From NCBI RefSeq assembly GCF_033439725.1, contig NW_026944386.1, positions 4,526,001-4,590,000 on the forward strand: a stretch of DNA of 64,000 bases. Reading direction: 5' to 3'. This document shows, one piece after another, positions 1 through 12,474 of the stretch. Position 1 is the first letter of the stretch. Each line of letters begins with the position of its first letter. This DNA is from Neurospora tetraspora (Eukaryota; Ascomycota; Sordariomycetes; Sordariales; Sordariaceae). A model generated the notes under the pieces. The model made no database searches. It had not been told where the DNA came from and worked only from the letters and a program-made list of their open reading frames with translations. Made by a program: the position numbers and the translations under genes.

Positions 1-2261
1 TGCTTTTCGGCCGCGCGAAGCCGTCGTACTTGCTTAAGCAAACGCCTTCACTCGGAACTCGAGGTCGCGGTCTTTGATAATCAACACCCCGACCGCTCGC
101 GCACTTCCCCCAGCCGCCCCATGGCCTGTTGGACGTTAGTTACCAAGGACCTGATCTCGCGGATCAAGTGGAAGCTACCTGTTACGGTATCCGACTGCAA
201 GTACTTATATTGGGGTTCCACTCATTCTTAGGTATCATCATCACTCGAAAGGCAAGCACAGTCCTCCCAAGTCGACCTCCCGGCCTGCGGCTTAGAAACT
301 TGGAAGGGTTCTTGATCCAGCCAGGCAGGCATATCATCAAGTACGTAATATAAGCGACGCCGCCCCGATCACAATGTGTAGCCTCCCTAACTCCTGCCAC
401 TTGCCATTTACCCTTCGTGGTATTTATTTCTCGATGCTGTGACTTCCATTTCAACCCAGGGCAGGCAGGCATATCTATACCTGGCATGAGCGACGCCGAC
501 CCAATCTCGATCCAGTCTCGATGTAGCCTCCCTTCCTTCTGCCTCCTGCCTCCTGCCTCCTAGACTGGCAAAGAGTTTTTGAGTTTCCGGCGACAACCTG
601 CCTGCTACCGTGGGTTGCTGAGTGGGTTGGCCGGTGGTAGCTTGGTTGGTTGTTGTGATGATATGATACTGGTGCCGCCCAAGCCGGGTTTGAAACACAA
701 TAATTTATGTTGATTATATCACATAGAAGTTCTGGCTTTCAGGAGGTAGGCTGGACAATGATGAAGGGGCAGCTCCATTTGTACCCCTTTCGCTGCCCAA
801 GCAGTCCAAGTCCCATGAAGCATGGTAGGGAACTACCTATTGCCTACCTAAGCCATATCAACATCATCTAACGCCAGAAGAATCTCAATCCGGCTGAACA
901 CCTACCGCATGCACAACACGGATGACGATCATCAGCTCTCAGAAAACGGCAAAACGGAGGAAACATTCAACTCCCGAATGCCTTCCAAGCTAGAGTACAC
1001 TCAGCGCATCCCCAGAAACTCCCCAACTCCCCACGTACGCCCCTAGTCGTAAGTACACCCCCTCACGACACTCAAGAGAAAAGAAACCTTACTTCCAGAT
1101 AACCTCGCTCTTTTTTCTCATATATAATCCCCTATCCACCACCAGCACGTTTAACGTTATTTTGACTCTTCCGGTCATGTTGGCAAAGAGTAGTAGATAG
1201 TCAACTCTGTTCGGTACCTACCTACCCTGCCTGTCCTGCTTCTGGACCAGACAGTGGAGACTGCACCTTGCGGCCAACATAAGGACAACGGATTTGAGGG
1301 AGAAGGAATATGGGCTAATAGAGTAGGTCGAATTCAATGGAAATATATATCTTTTGGTTTGATTAGAGGTCAATATGCCAGTGTGGTTACTGTCTTCTGG
1401 CACCTCGGAAAATGGGAGTACATGGGGTGTTATTGGGGCCTAGGGGTGCGTCGAGTGGTGGCTTTCCCAGCGAAATCAGGGGTAAATAGTGTCATTGGAA
1501 TTACCCGCCAACCCGCCAACGGTTCCTGCATGATCACCAACATCCCGAGTACTTCCTGAGTACTTCCCGACTACGTTGACCTGCATCGCGTGCCGTGTTG
1601 TTGAGAAGTTATACCACTGAGGGTGATGGCGTCTTGATAAGGTGGATCACGCCATTGGAATCCTATATTTCGAGTTCGGTATGTCAGTCGACTGGTGAAA
1701 TTCAGAGATGGCAGAGATGCAGGGACTAGTTACACTAGGAGGGGTATGACGGGATGAGATATCAGAGATACCATAAGGATTGGTGACAATATCCTCGTTT
1801 GATGGATCTCTCAGAGCACAACGCCGACGTACCGGCAGCTCACGCCGTGCCGGGATCTACCAGACACTTCACCCATACACACACTGCAACAGCACGCCTT
1901 TCGGATCAAGTAATAGAAATTGATGATAGAATTACAGTCAATAGTCATTGATAGAGTGAATTCCAATCCCAAACCACCTGAAAACTCCAACCGGCCCAGG
2001 CCCAACCGCAACCGCAACCCACCCCGTCTCTTTCTTGGTTCCGCGCTTTGATTTTGATGCCGCCGCTCGAAAAAGAGACAAGAAAAGACCAAACCAAACC
2101 CTTCTTTGGTTCCAAATGTTTCCCCGATGCCTGTAGAAAGAACCCACAATTTCGTAGTGCAGCGTAGCGTGTGGTAGTAGTAACAGGGGGTATTATATAC
2201 CAACGTTCTTGCGTATGTGTATGTAGTCTTTCTTTATCCTCCCAAATCATAATGACGTCCC
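1..2261. other. Intergenic stretch, no supported gene
   Basis: Reading frames here are short, lack recognisable domains and overlap each other on both strands. The stretch holds a diverged direct repeat (listed separately). A pyrimidine-rich segment at about 1975-2035 makes several overlapping Arg/Gly-rich frames that look like composition artefacts. Its right end lies downstream (3' side) of the leftward kinase/phosphatase gene, so its last part is probably that gene's 3' UTR and terminator zone. Confidence 0.6.
325..537. repeat. Diverged direct repeat pair (about 65 bp each)
   Basis: A segment at about 325-391 and another at about 466-537 share the blocks GGCAGGCATATC, AGCGACGCCG and GTAGCCTCCCT in the same order and spacing, with substitutions between them. 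They are separated by about 75 bp of unrelated sequence. This is an old local duplication; no coding role is seen. Confidence 0.6.
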
Positions 2262-3853
2262 CTAGTGAGTCTGGAAAAGACTCTTTTCGGGACTAGGATC
2301 CTCATGCTTGGCCGTGCTGCCCTTCCCCCTCCACGTGCTGACAGCCTGGATGTTGGCCTTGTAAGTCTGCACCTCGGTCCCATAAGCCCTCGGTGTGAGC
2401 TTGATCAGCGTGTGCAGCGGCACGGGGACCCAGGGGCTTTCTTCCTGCGGCTTTTGCATAAAGTACGCATATATGCAGCGGATGACCGCCTGATGCGAAA
2501 TGATGAGGATGTCCTCGCTGCGCTCCAGCTCCATGATGATGGGTTCCAGCCGGATCACCACGTCGCGGTAGCTTTCACCTCCACGATACCGGTAGTTGTA
2601 CTTGTCTTCGTCGCGCGCTTGGAAGTCATCCGGGTACAGGTCCGCTATCTCTTGATACGTCATGCCGTCGCACACGCCGGCGTCGAGCTCGTCGAGGGCC
2701 TTCCATTGTAGCTGATTGTAGTGTTTTGGTAGGTGGCGCGCCGTGGCAATGGTGCGCTTTAGTGTTGATGTCCATACTGTCAAAGGGCGGTCGCTCTGCG
2801 GAATGTTAGAGACTGGTGAGACAAAGGGTGCGGGGCAGGGAGTAACGTACACCAACGGATTCTAATACTAGCTCGGGGAGCTTCCGCGCGTACTCTTCAC
2901 CTCTGTGCGATAGCTCGGCATCGCCACCTATGCGGCCTTCGAGATTGAGCATGGACTCGCCGTGCTACAAATTGTTAGCATTCCGCCAATTGCTAGGGAC
3001 AACCGGAAATACGTACCCTTGACAGCCATACTGATCGAGGGCGGATGTGCAGGTTCATGAGGTAGTAAACAACACGACTTTGCAGGTAGTCGCGAATGCG
3101 GTTGATGATGACTTGCTTCCCCACGTTCATAATCTTGAGGAAAGTCAAATCCTCCTCGTCGCCGTCTTCGTTGAGCGACTTGTACACCTTTTCGTAGTTG
3201 CGTATGCGATTGCGGAAGTCGAGCGCCGCCGTTTCGGGATCTTGGCCCTGGTAATCGGGACTGGTGGTCTTAACGTCGCGGATGTTGGCCATGATCAGGT
3301 TCTCGTCGTCGCACTTGGACTCGACAAAGATCACCTCGATGTTATTTTGGGTCATGATGTCGAGCACCCATTTGCGCCTCTCTTTTGTGCTGTTGGTGGC
3401 ATCAAGGATACCAACGACTCCTCCTTTCTTGAACCACCTGAGCATGTCGGCTACGGCGGCCTCGGCGGCAGCGCGGCGTTTGCGCTCTCCCTCCTGATTG
3501 TTGGGTTCGAAGAAGTCGGCGGGCGGTTGGGGGGCATCTGTGCGTCTGTAGTTGCCGACATTGAAGGTAGCGGCGGGGATCGAGAGCCAGGCAAGATAGC
3601 GTTGCGCTGGGAGGGGACTGGAGTTAGCAATTGGACCCTATCAAGAGAACAAGATCGATGATATAGTACCTTTCTGTGCGATATAGCTCTTTCCCCGGGC
3701 CGGAAGACCCACCATCACCACGCAGATGCGGGTGTTCTCAACCTGCACGCCAATGCCGTTCGTCCTAGGGGCCATGGTTGCTGATGTGCTGGTGTACTGG
3801 GAGTTGGTCGAGGTCGAGGAAGGGCAGAGAACGCTGCGAATACATGTAGCCAC
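2262..3853 (-). CDS. 6-phosphofructo-2-kinase / fructose-2,6-bisphosphatase, bifunctional
   Basis: This enzyme makes and breaks fructose-2,6-bisphosphate, the cytosolic regulator of glycolysis versus gluconeogenesis. I read four coding exons on the minus strand: 3853-3670, 3606-3017, 2964-2851 and 2795-2262. The joined length is 1422 nt (473 aa). The kinase half has the P-loop GLPARGKS (residues 49-56), then the [19 protein letters not shown] segment and [10 protein letters not shown]. The phosphatase half has the phosphohistidine motif LSRHGES (His about 259), ELDAG, and the second His in IISHQAV (about 397). Both catalytic histidines are present, so both activities look possible. All three introns keep the frame. 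The start is uncertain: the first in-frame ATG is at 3853, but an ATG at 3775 (MAPRTNG) would also give a complete 447-aa enzyme. The short N-terminus is less extended than that of the yeast Pfk26 type. Confidence 0.93.
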
Positions 3854-6800
3854 CGATTTGGGCGCCCAGTCGTCGAGTTCTTGTGGTCTTGATCAAGTGT
3901 CGTTACAAGTACGGTGAAGTAGTTGATCGCGTGAGGCAAGTCGAGTTGGGGTAGTGCCAGTGACCGGGGGGTTCTTGGCTGGCAACAAGGGCAGTTGGTA
4001 GGCTGGTCTTGCGCAAAGGCTTGAAAGGTACCTGTTCGTGACGACGTAGCAGGGCGTTGCGGGTGGAAACGTGGGGATGGAAAGTCTGGATGTCGTTGGC
4101 GGATGCGATGGAAGCGGCGGCGAGACTAGAACCGAACGGGAATCGGGGACGATCTCTGGCGAGCAACAGCAATGGCAGCGGCGAATTTGGGGGAGGAGGA
4201 TGAGGAAGACGAGGAGGATGGAAGGGAGGGAAGAAGAAGTAGTAGTAGGAAAAGGTGAAGAGGAGAGAGGATCGATGTCGAAGAATGGAAACGGGATGAC
4301 AATGTCAAGTTGTAACAAGTGGAAGCAGGAAGCGTATTGATCGATAAGGATAAGGTAATGGTAATGATGGATGGATGTACCCGTCTAGCAAGAGGTGCCC
4401 TGGGTCATGTCCGGTTTCTGTTACCGCATTACGTACCAGTCCATGTACGGTACTATGAATCCGGACTCCTCTTTGGGGATTCACAGGCACACCTGAACAA
4501 CTAGCATTTCCTCAAAATGTAATTAGCTTTTGATGTCCAAACTAGAAACAGACACTCCCAAAAGAATTTTACTTTTTTTTTATGATACCGGAGACGAGGA
4601 CATGACCTTGGATGTTGTCCCTTGCGGTTCCGTCACCATCGGAATTCTCAGGGAAGACGGTAATTGCGGTGGAATGGCAGGCAGGCAAGGCCCAGGGGAG
4701 CCAGTGGGAGTCCAGCGAGGCACCCACTGGAAGCCCACCCGAATGGGTCAACCCGGGTTGTACCTTTTTTTTTCTTTCATCGGTGACCGTTACGTACAAA
4801 ACCGTCAGAGTGTAACATTCATTCACGATTCAACACTTCACGATGGATGACTCCCGTCTGCAGTGCACTCAACACTTTCCGATTATTTACCTTACGTTCG
4901 GATTGATCATGAGCAGACAAACTCCCAAGATGGCATCATTTGGCTAACATCGGAAGGAAGACTCTGCTCTTCACAGCAAAGATGGAAAGACTCACAGCCA
5001 ATTCACGCCAAGCATCACAGTGCCAAGGCCAGCCAAAAGGGTTCCAGCCTTCTCAGCAACCACTCGTTTCAACTCCCGACCCACCCTTGACGGGATGGAG
5101 AGAGACTCACAAACCTTGCCAAGACTGGAGATGGCTGCTTCACGGACGACGGTAGGGCCTGCCTGCTGTAACTGCTACAGTGACAAGATGCCATGACTGT
5201 TTCCCGTCTGTGATGAAGTAGCTCACGCACGGCAGGCGACAACCGCTCGGGTGTCAGTTTGACACTTTGTTCTAGCTGTGGACCCCGCCTGACAATCTGA
5301 CGACTTTGTAAATTGCCCCTCCATTCGCTTTGGACTTCAGAGGTTACTCCAGGTCCGGATTGCCAATAAGAAAAAAGTCCGAGCGCATACATCTTCAGCT
5401 TTGGGCCTTGCTGTCTGAAATTGACAAGGTGGTTTTTGACCAGCACAGGTCGGAATAAGAAATTATAACAGAAAATCTGCAGCACACGTGAACAAAAAGT
5501 GAGAAGCTCTTCAGGTTCCACAGACAGACCGCCATGTTCAAACCTTTTCACCTCGGGAGAAAGCAGACCGTGATCACAGGGAGCTTTTGTTCGAAAAAAG
5601 CGAGTTGAGCCTAGCACCGTGACAGGGACGTTGGTGGGGGTTTAAAGGCGGTATGTTATACAAAGTCTTTCCCTAACTCGATACAGTCAGGTAATGGCGC
5701 TTGGCGCGTTAATGTGAGACTTAAAAAGAGGAACGGCAACCCCGATCTCAGGGTCTCTTCCCGCTCGCCCGTTGACGTTCAGCTTTAATCACGGTCTGCA
5801 CGGCAACAACAACCCCGGATGGCGGAAGCGCACATGCACTGATGCACCGCATCTCATCCCACCTTTCCCGACACATGAGGTGGTGGTGGCCAAAGAGGAC
5901 TTTGAACGTTTGTAATGAACTGGAAACCATTTTCAGTGAGAAATCCCAAGCCCACGAACTCGGAACACCCGACAAGCAAGGGAATCATGACGTGCATTTG
6001 CCCCCAGGGCCGCGGAGTTGGTGTAACGCTAACGACAAGATACAGAAATTCGTTGGAAAACACATCAAACCTTCAAAGACCACGAGGAACAATAACATCG
6101 ACTTATCAATGCGTCCACCTTCATCGTGACGGATCATGTTCGACCTGTTTTGATTGCCTTGCTTGCCCATTTGTGCCTCTGCAGGAACCAAACCTGTCCT
6201 GTGAAGCTGAGTGTCCCGTGGGAAAGGTGAAAGGTGAAAGAAAGTGTGGGGTACATAAACACGGATCGGACCATGTAACGAAACACTGCCAGGAACCACC
6301 GATCGCGCATCGAAAAGAAGCCGAACAAGAAAGACACACCAGCTGAGGACAAGCTGGATGAAGCCATCACGGTTCTCAAACATCCCAAATTTCAGTGGGG
6401 CCAGGCAGGATGGGAAAGAGCCGCCCGACGCCAATACATTTTGTATCTGACGGCGCACTTATGAAACTTCATCTGCTTCTCCAAAAACCCCAAATTGTTC
6501 ACATGACTCTCCCTCGAATGGGCGGAACGATGGCGCGGTCATATGACCGGGACCCCAAATTCGCCTGCCGTGACAAACCGACCGACTCCCGAACGAGTGT
6601 TTTGGAAATCTTTTTTGCGAAGTGGAAGGCATCAGGGCGGTGTGAAAGAAAGATGGAGAGAGGAATGCCTTCCGAATCCACCCAGCTGTCAGGGGGAAAT
6701 GGCTAAAATGTTAAGTGTTATGGAGACACATCCCGCGGGCTGGTGCATACCACCATCAAGAATTCCTAAGACAAACATACAGAGTGAGTAAGTGATGAAC

Positions 6801-8056
6801 AAATATACCTACACAACGAGATATTCCCCACGAAACGTGACATTTCGCAACCGAGAAAAGTCAGAATTGGCTTTGGGAGACATGATACGTATCAGGAGTT
6901 ACGATAGTACTTCATGGCACGTACAATGCCCCGCTTACAGCAGGTACCTCACTAACACAAAGGTCTTCTTTGTATTAAAAGACATTTCCTGACCAAAATC
7001 CTCTTTCCCGATTTGTTCCTTTCCTTTCTTTCCCTTTGCAGCCTCTGACAGACTGACACTACCTAGTCGGTCCATTGAAAACACACAAAGGCTCCATGAC
7101 TTCGTTTTGAGGCTGAATTGACCATGCATAGGGAAACTCGGGAACGAAGCCTTCAAAGTGGACATGTTACGAAAAGTAAGCGCTGCCCTACCCGCGGCTC
7201 GCCGCGGGTGTTGGTAATTTTTGATACGAGGTCGATCACCACGTCTGCTTACTGAAGTCTACAGATCACAACTGAAATGATTTTTAGCCCAGCCGTAAGT
7301 ACCTGATGAACCAAGGGGCGACGGGGACATCCGAATCTCCAAGAACAAAAAAAAACTTTTTTTTCAGGTCAAGTGACGGATTGTAATTTTTTCCAAGATC
7401 GTCTGCCAACCTCAACCATCCAGTTGGGTGCGCCCCTGAAAAAGTTTACATCAACCGACGAACCGACGTCCGGGTTCGGATCGTTCCCTATGCCAAGCTT
7501 CCTTGCCAAGCCGGTAACTTGCTGGTTTGACCTGGGTCAGGTTGCTGAATCTGAATCTGGATCGCGGGGAAGAAACAGGGCTGGCTGGTAAAGAGTTCTT
7601 CTGCTGCTGGACTTTTCATGAAATCATGACACCGTTGGTTGTGAACAGTGGGGGGTTCCATGTGGGAGTTGTTTGTGTCATGCTGCGATGCAGCACACAC
7701 ACAAGCTCTGGCTAGAAGGGTTTAGACAGCAAGCAAGGAGTGGTGAGGTTGTATGGTTAACCGGTCCCAGGTTGAAACGAACTAGGTATTTCCATTCGGT
7801 TGCCATGTGTACTTGAACAACAAGCAGGGGACAGTCTGGCGGAATCTTCCGACTTCCCTTTCAACCCATAACCTTTGGTCCTTAGTTCAGCCTTGGGAGG
7901 GTTGCTAGTTCGAGACCTATCCTATCTCCTAATAAAGGCCTGGAAGCAAGGTATCAGGCTAAGTATTTTCATATCTGAAAGATAGCCAGAACAAACCCAC
8001 CCCAAGTAGAAAACCCATCACCAAGCCCTCAACCCACGCCCTTCTCTCCCTTCCCC
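3854..8056. other. 4.2 kb intergenic stretch, no supported gene
   Basis: The first few hundred bases are the divergent upstream region of the kinase/phosphatase gene; a GA-rich tract at about 4195-4270 lies there. Several frames of 60-180 codons occur on both strands (the longest on the minus strand at 5069-5617), but none shows a domain, a consistent codon bias or a plausible splice partner. A short perfect-looking inverted repeat occurs at about 7190-7208 (CCCGCGGCTCGCCGCGGG). Confidence 0.5.
7190..7208. repeat. Short GC-rich perfect inverted repeat
   Basis: CCCGCGGCTCGCCGCGGG forms a 7-bp stem (CCCGCGG/CCGCGGG) with a 4-nt loop in otherwise moderate-GC intergenic DNA. No gene adjoins it closely. 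It could form a hairpin in RNA or be a chance palindrome; function unknown. Confidence 0.5.
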
Positions 8057-8843
8057 CTAACAAACATCATAACTAGGCAACCCACTCCCGGGACTCACAA
8101 ACCCAACATCCCACCCCGCCTCCCCCTCTCCCACAATCGTTCCCACCTGTCCATTCTCCACGCACAGCGCCTCCAACGTATCCAGCTGGTTCCCGATGAA
8201 ATCGGTGCTGGTGCTCAACGTCGAGCACAACGAGCAGAAGAAGGCTTGACAAGATCTGTAGGTAAAGACCAGACAGGCGTTGGCGGTCACCACCAGCTCT
8301 TGGTTGGAGGCGAGGACTTGGGTGGTGAGGGTTGTGCAGTCGGCGGTTGAGGGGGTGGGGTTCTGTTGTTGGATGTGGTTAGAGAGGGTTGAGAGGAAGG
8401 GGGTGGGGTGGATGGGAGTGGGAGGGACTGGGAGGCACTGGGAGGGAATGGGAGAGGGAAAGGGAAAGGGAAAGGGAAAGGGAAAGGGGGGAACGTACAG
8501 AGTTGTAGCACTCGAAGAAATCGGCTGCGGAGACTTGTCTGCGGAATTGCTTCAGAGCTTTGAAGCTTTCTCTTCGCTTAGAGAGACCGGCGTCGATGTA
8601 CTGATCGGGAAGCTTCTTGAGGGTGACGGTAGACCGCTGGAGGGTGGCCTCGTCGGTTGAGGTCTTGTAGTCGGCTGGGCTATTGGCGGGTTTCGACGAT
8701 GGATGGGAGACATAAGGGTCGGAGAACTTGCCAGGTCGATAAGTCTGTTTGCGAGGGAGCTTGGCGGCGCGGTTGTTGAGGTTGATGGTTTCGCCGGCCA
8801 CGGCCAGGCCGACGAGGAAGGTGAAGAGGAGGATGAGCTTCAT
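8057..8843 (-). CDS. Small secreted cysteine-containing protein
   Basis: There are two exons on the minus strand, 8843-8499 and 8362-8057, joining in frame to 216 aa. The N-terminus MKLILLFTFLVGLAVAG is a typical signal peptide with cleavage likely after Ala-Gly. Residues about 25-100 are Lys/Arg/Ser/Pro-rich without Cys. The C-terminal part holds about eight cysteines (ECYNS, ADCTT, ANACL, RSCQAFFCSLC, ALCVE and a final YDVC), which suggests a disulfide-bonded domain. A dibasic site (KRRE, FRRQ) between the halves could be a Kex2 processing point. The intron has donor GTACGT, a CTAAC branch site and acceptor ACAG, and contains a CCCTTT repeat tract. I do not recognise the family. It is probably extracellular; effector, wall or matrix roles are all possible. 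Confidence 0.75.
8438..8492. repeat. (GGGAAA)n microsatellite inside an intron
   Basis: The plus strand carries about six GGGAAA units flanked by further G-runs (GGGAGGG, GGGGGG). It lies wholly inside the intron of the small secreted-protein gene, so in the transcript it is a pyrimidine (CCCTTT) tract. The DNA plus strand meets the simple G-quadruplex pattern of four or more G3 runs with short loops. Confidence 0.85.
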
Positions 8844-10678
8844 GGTGCTGTCTTGTGTCGGAGTGGTCGTTGCTTGTGCTGCTTTTTTGTGATCTAGTAG
8901 ACAGACCGCTGTGGTTGTTCTGTCGATGAGGATTCCGGGGTGAAGAACACCTGAGCTCTTATACTTGCCTCCGTCCTTCTCTTCCTCTCATTGTCCCTCG
9001 ACTTCAAGTCTCACGGACTGGCATCCTTAGACCAGGTCTTGACCTGCCTCTGGTACGTTACCTTAGCGCACCATGTCGTTCTTGGTCGAAGTCATCCTCG
9101 ATATTGCGGCTGACCGTAGGACCTCAAGTCCGGTACAGGGAATCTGGACGTCGGTCATGAGCATCATTTCCCATAGATCCAATACGCAGCTTCAACACCA
9201 TCACGTCCATGAGGAGCTGCCTGTTAAGGACTGCTCGTGGCGCTTTTGAAGCCAATAATACCACCCCGACCGGCTTGAGCCGTGTCTACGCCTCCTGGGG
9301 CGCCACTTGGCAGCAGAAAGACGGGGAAGTGAGACACGGTGTGCGTCGAATCCATCAAGAAGGTAGTTTCTGTCCAAGAATCAGATGTTCTTGTCCGACT
9401 TTTTGTTATGGGATGCCCTGAGTTGTTTCTGTGATGTCTCTTCGTGGTGTTGAGCGTGTTCTAATGACGTCGTATATGAGGACCTTGCCCCAAGAGAGTG
9501 CTGAGGAATAAGGCCATGGGACCAGATTATATTATGAAAATCAACTGCCGTGCCAATGCCTTCCACCGAAACCATTCTCAGCGTAAGAAAGTGGAATGGT
9601 GCGACCCAAGGCAGCATCGAACCAAAGACTGAACCACACTTGTGATTTGACCAACTCGGTGAAAACATCATGTTTCCTGGTGAGGAAGATGCTGCTATTT
9701 TCGACGAGGTCAAGATGGCATGCCGTCAGCCTTGGGAATATGAAGGGATTCAGAATGGTTCATATAACTTTACACAACCAATGTAATGATGCGAAGATAT
9801 TTATCCGTTATTTATCCTGTCATATATCGACCCAGGATCTGGGTCGGAGAGTAGCACTTCCAACCCAAGGACCTGGATTCGAAGCTGACTGGCACGCTTC
9901 AACCTCGCGTCCTGTATTCCGCATTCGGGGATCTTTCTCAGCTGATCCGCATCATTTGTCGATGCGCAGGGCAGAAGCGTGTCCGACTTCGGACTGCTGC
10001 CAGGACCTTTGAGGTCGTCCACCGGGGGAGATCTGGCAACGTCCATAGACCATCATCGACTGCCCTTTCCCAGCTCTCTACAACTTTTCTGAACCTGACC
10101 TTGAGGCAACGAGAATACCGCAATTCCGGGTGATGAAGAGATACCCTGCGACATATCGAGTATCCATAGAGCAATGCTACCATTGGTGACTGAGAACCGG
10201 ATTCTGTGAGCGGATTTCTAGCTCGAAAGACTCAGTAACTGCGGTTGTGTAGAGAACATCGTCTTTGTGAACGACTTTAATGGTTGTAGTAGTCGTAGTG
10301 AAACCGTGGTGATATCAAACGGAGGAAGTAGGGTGCGCATATCGGTGACCAAAATAACATGATCCAATGTTTCGAGTTCTCGACTCTCACAAGCAATTGG
10401 GGTTGGGGTTCGGGTGATCTGCAGTCAAAAGTGGGGTCAGCAATGGGACGCCTGCAGCGCACAGACCATGCTCTCACCCAAAGAAGTCGGCAGAATTGGC
10501 AAAATTTTCACCGCCTGGTGTAATCCCTGGTTATCGGACAAGCGATAAGAAAAAAATCCCCAGCGAAAGAGAAGGCAGAGGAAGGATAACAGATTCGACT
10601 GGGAACGGAGACCATTGCGACACCCTTTCCCCAGAGTATCGCAACCACCCACCAACACCAACCCCCCACGCCGTCACG
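8844..10678. other. Divergent intergenic region between secreted protein and Has1 gene
   Basis: This is the shared 5' region of two divergent genes. No frame with domain evidence is present. In the last 180 bp before the Has1 ATG, an open stretch runs in frame with the gene back to 10496, but the ATG at 10679 is where the conserved basic N-terminus begins and is followed by uninterrupted Lys-rich sequence. I see no clear TATA box. Confidence 0.5.
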
Positions 10679-12474
10679 ATGGCTTCCGAACTCAGCAAGA
10701 AGCGCAAGCTCAAGGACGCCAAGATCGCGACCGAAGATGGTGCCGTCACCGACAAGAAGACCAAGAAGGTGAAGAAGGACAAGAAGGACAAGAAGGAGAA
10801 GAAGGCCGCCGAAGAGGTCGTCGAGGAGCAGCCCGTCGAGGAGACCACCCCCGAAGAGAACGATGTCGAGGAAGAGGAGGAACAACAAAATGGCGACGAG
10901 GCCATCCCCACCGGCAACGAGGACAAGGAGGATAGCGACGAACTCACAAAGACGAACGACTCCCTCATTGCCCCTTCCATCGCGACCAATGCCACCGACT
11001 TCTCCGAGCTCAACCTGTCCGAAAAGACCATGAAGGCCATTGCCGAGATGGGCTTCACCAAGATGACCGAGATCCAGAGGAGAGGTATCCCCCCTCTGCT
11101 CGCCGGCAAGGACGTTCTCGGTGCGGCCAAGACCGGTTCCGGCAAGACCCTCGCCTTCCTCATCCCCGCCATCGAGATGCTCAGCTCCCTGCGCTTCAAG
11201 CCGAGAAACGGTACCGGCGCCATCGTCGTCACCCCCACCCGCGAATTGGCCCTCCAGATTTTCGGTGTCGCCCGCGAGCTTATGAAGAACCACTCCCAAA
11301 CATACGGCGTCGTCATCGGCGGTGCCAACCGTCGTGCCGAGGCCGAGAAGCTGGGCAAGGGCGTCAACCTGCTCATCGCCACTCCCGGTCGTCTGCTCGA
11401 TCATCTGCAAAACACCCCCTTCGTCTTCAAGAACATGCGATCGCTCATCATCGACGAGGCCGACCGTATTCTCGAGATTGGTTTCGAGGACGAAATGCGC
11501 CAGATCATCAAGATCCTGCCCAAGGAGGACCGTCAGACCATGCTCTTCTCCGCCACACAAACCACCAAGGTCGAGGATCTCGCCCGTATCTCGCTCCGTC
11601 CCGGTCCCCTGTACGTCAACGTCGACGAGGAGAAGCAGTTCAGCACGGTCGAGGGTCTGGACCAGGGCTACGTCGTTGTTGACGCCGACAAGCGCTTCCT
11701 GCTCCTCTTCTCCTTCCTCAAGAAGATGCAGAAGAAGAAGGTCATTGTCTTCTTCTCGTCCTGCAACTCCGTCAAGTACTACTCCGAACTCCTCCAGTAC
11801 ATCGATCTCCAGGTTCTCGATCTCCACGGCAAGCAGAAGCAGCAGAAGCGCACAAACACCTTCTTCGAATTCTGCAACGCCAAGCAGGGCACCCTCATCT
11901 GCACGGACGTTGCCGCTCGTGGTCTCGACATTCCCGCTGTTGACTGGATCGTCCAGTTCGATCCTCCTGATGACCCGCGCGACTACATTCACCGCGTCGG
12001 TCGTACCGCGCGTGGTAACAACACCAAGGGCCGTTCGCTGCTCTTCCTCCAGCCTAATGAGATGGGTTTCCTCGCCCATCTCAAGGCTGCCAAGGTCCCC
12101 GTGGTGGAATATGACTTCCCCAAGAGCAAGATCTTGAACGTGCAGAGCCAGCTTGAGAAGCTGATCGGCCAGAACTACTACCTCAACCAGAGCGCCAAGG
12201 ATGGTTACAGGTCGTATCTCCACGCCTATGCTTCGCACAGTTTGCGGTCGGTGTTTGACATCCATAAGCTTGATTTGGTCAAGGTGGCCAAGGTATGTTT
12301 CCTCTTCTTCCCCTTTTTGCACATCAGAACACTTAACTAACATACCAAAAACAGTCCTTCGGCTTCTCCACTCCTCCCAGGGTAGACATCACCCTGGCCT
12401 CCAGCATGTCGCGCGACAAGAAGCAGACGAGCAGGAGAGCGTACGGTAGCCAGCCGAAGCAGAACCGTCACTAA
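10679..12474 (+). CDS. has1: ATP-dependent RNA helicase Has1 (DEAD-box)
   Basis: This is a nucleolar DEAD-box helicase needed for 18S and 60S rRNA processing. There are two exons, 10679-12292 and 12355-12474, with donor GTATGT and acceptor ACAG; the product is 577 aa, the usual size for fungal Has1. The N-terminal 100 residues are Lys-rich then Glu-rich ([21 protein letters not shown]). Next come the Q motif ([12 protein letters not shown], about 127), motif [10 protein letters not shown] (about 150), [18 protein letters not shown] in [10 protein letters not shown] (about 259-262), SAT in MLFSATQ (about 290), and C-domain motifs [11 protein letters not shown] and HRVGRTARG (about 438). The C-terminus has the Has1-type [20 protein letters not shown] and SFGF(S)TPPRVD segments followed by a basic tail. 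All helicase motifs look intact. The long open frame on the opposite strand is a codon-bias shadow. Confidence 0.97.

Noticed and set aside
5069-5617. 182-codon minus-strand frame in the 4-8 kb gap
   Set aside because: No recognisable domain, mixed codon use, no splice partner or conserved motif.
9860-9890. TTCGAATCC-like B-box on the minus strand
   Set aside because: No A-box, stems or terminator; not a tRNA.
10508-12343. 611-codon open frame on the minus strand
   Set aside because: It mirrors the Has1 gene and reads as Leu/Val/Glu/Gly-rich sequence with no domain; it arises from the helicase gene's C-ending codon bias.
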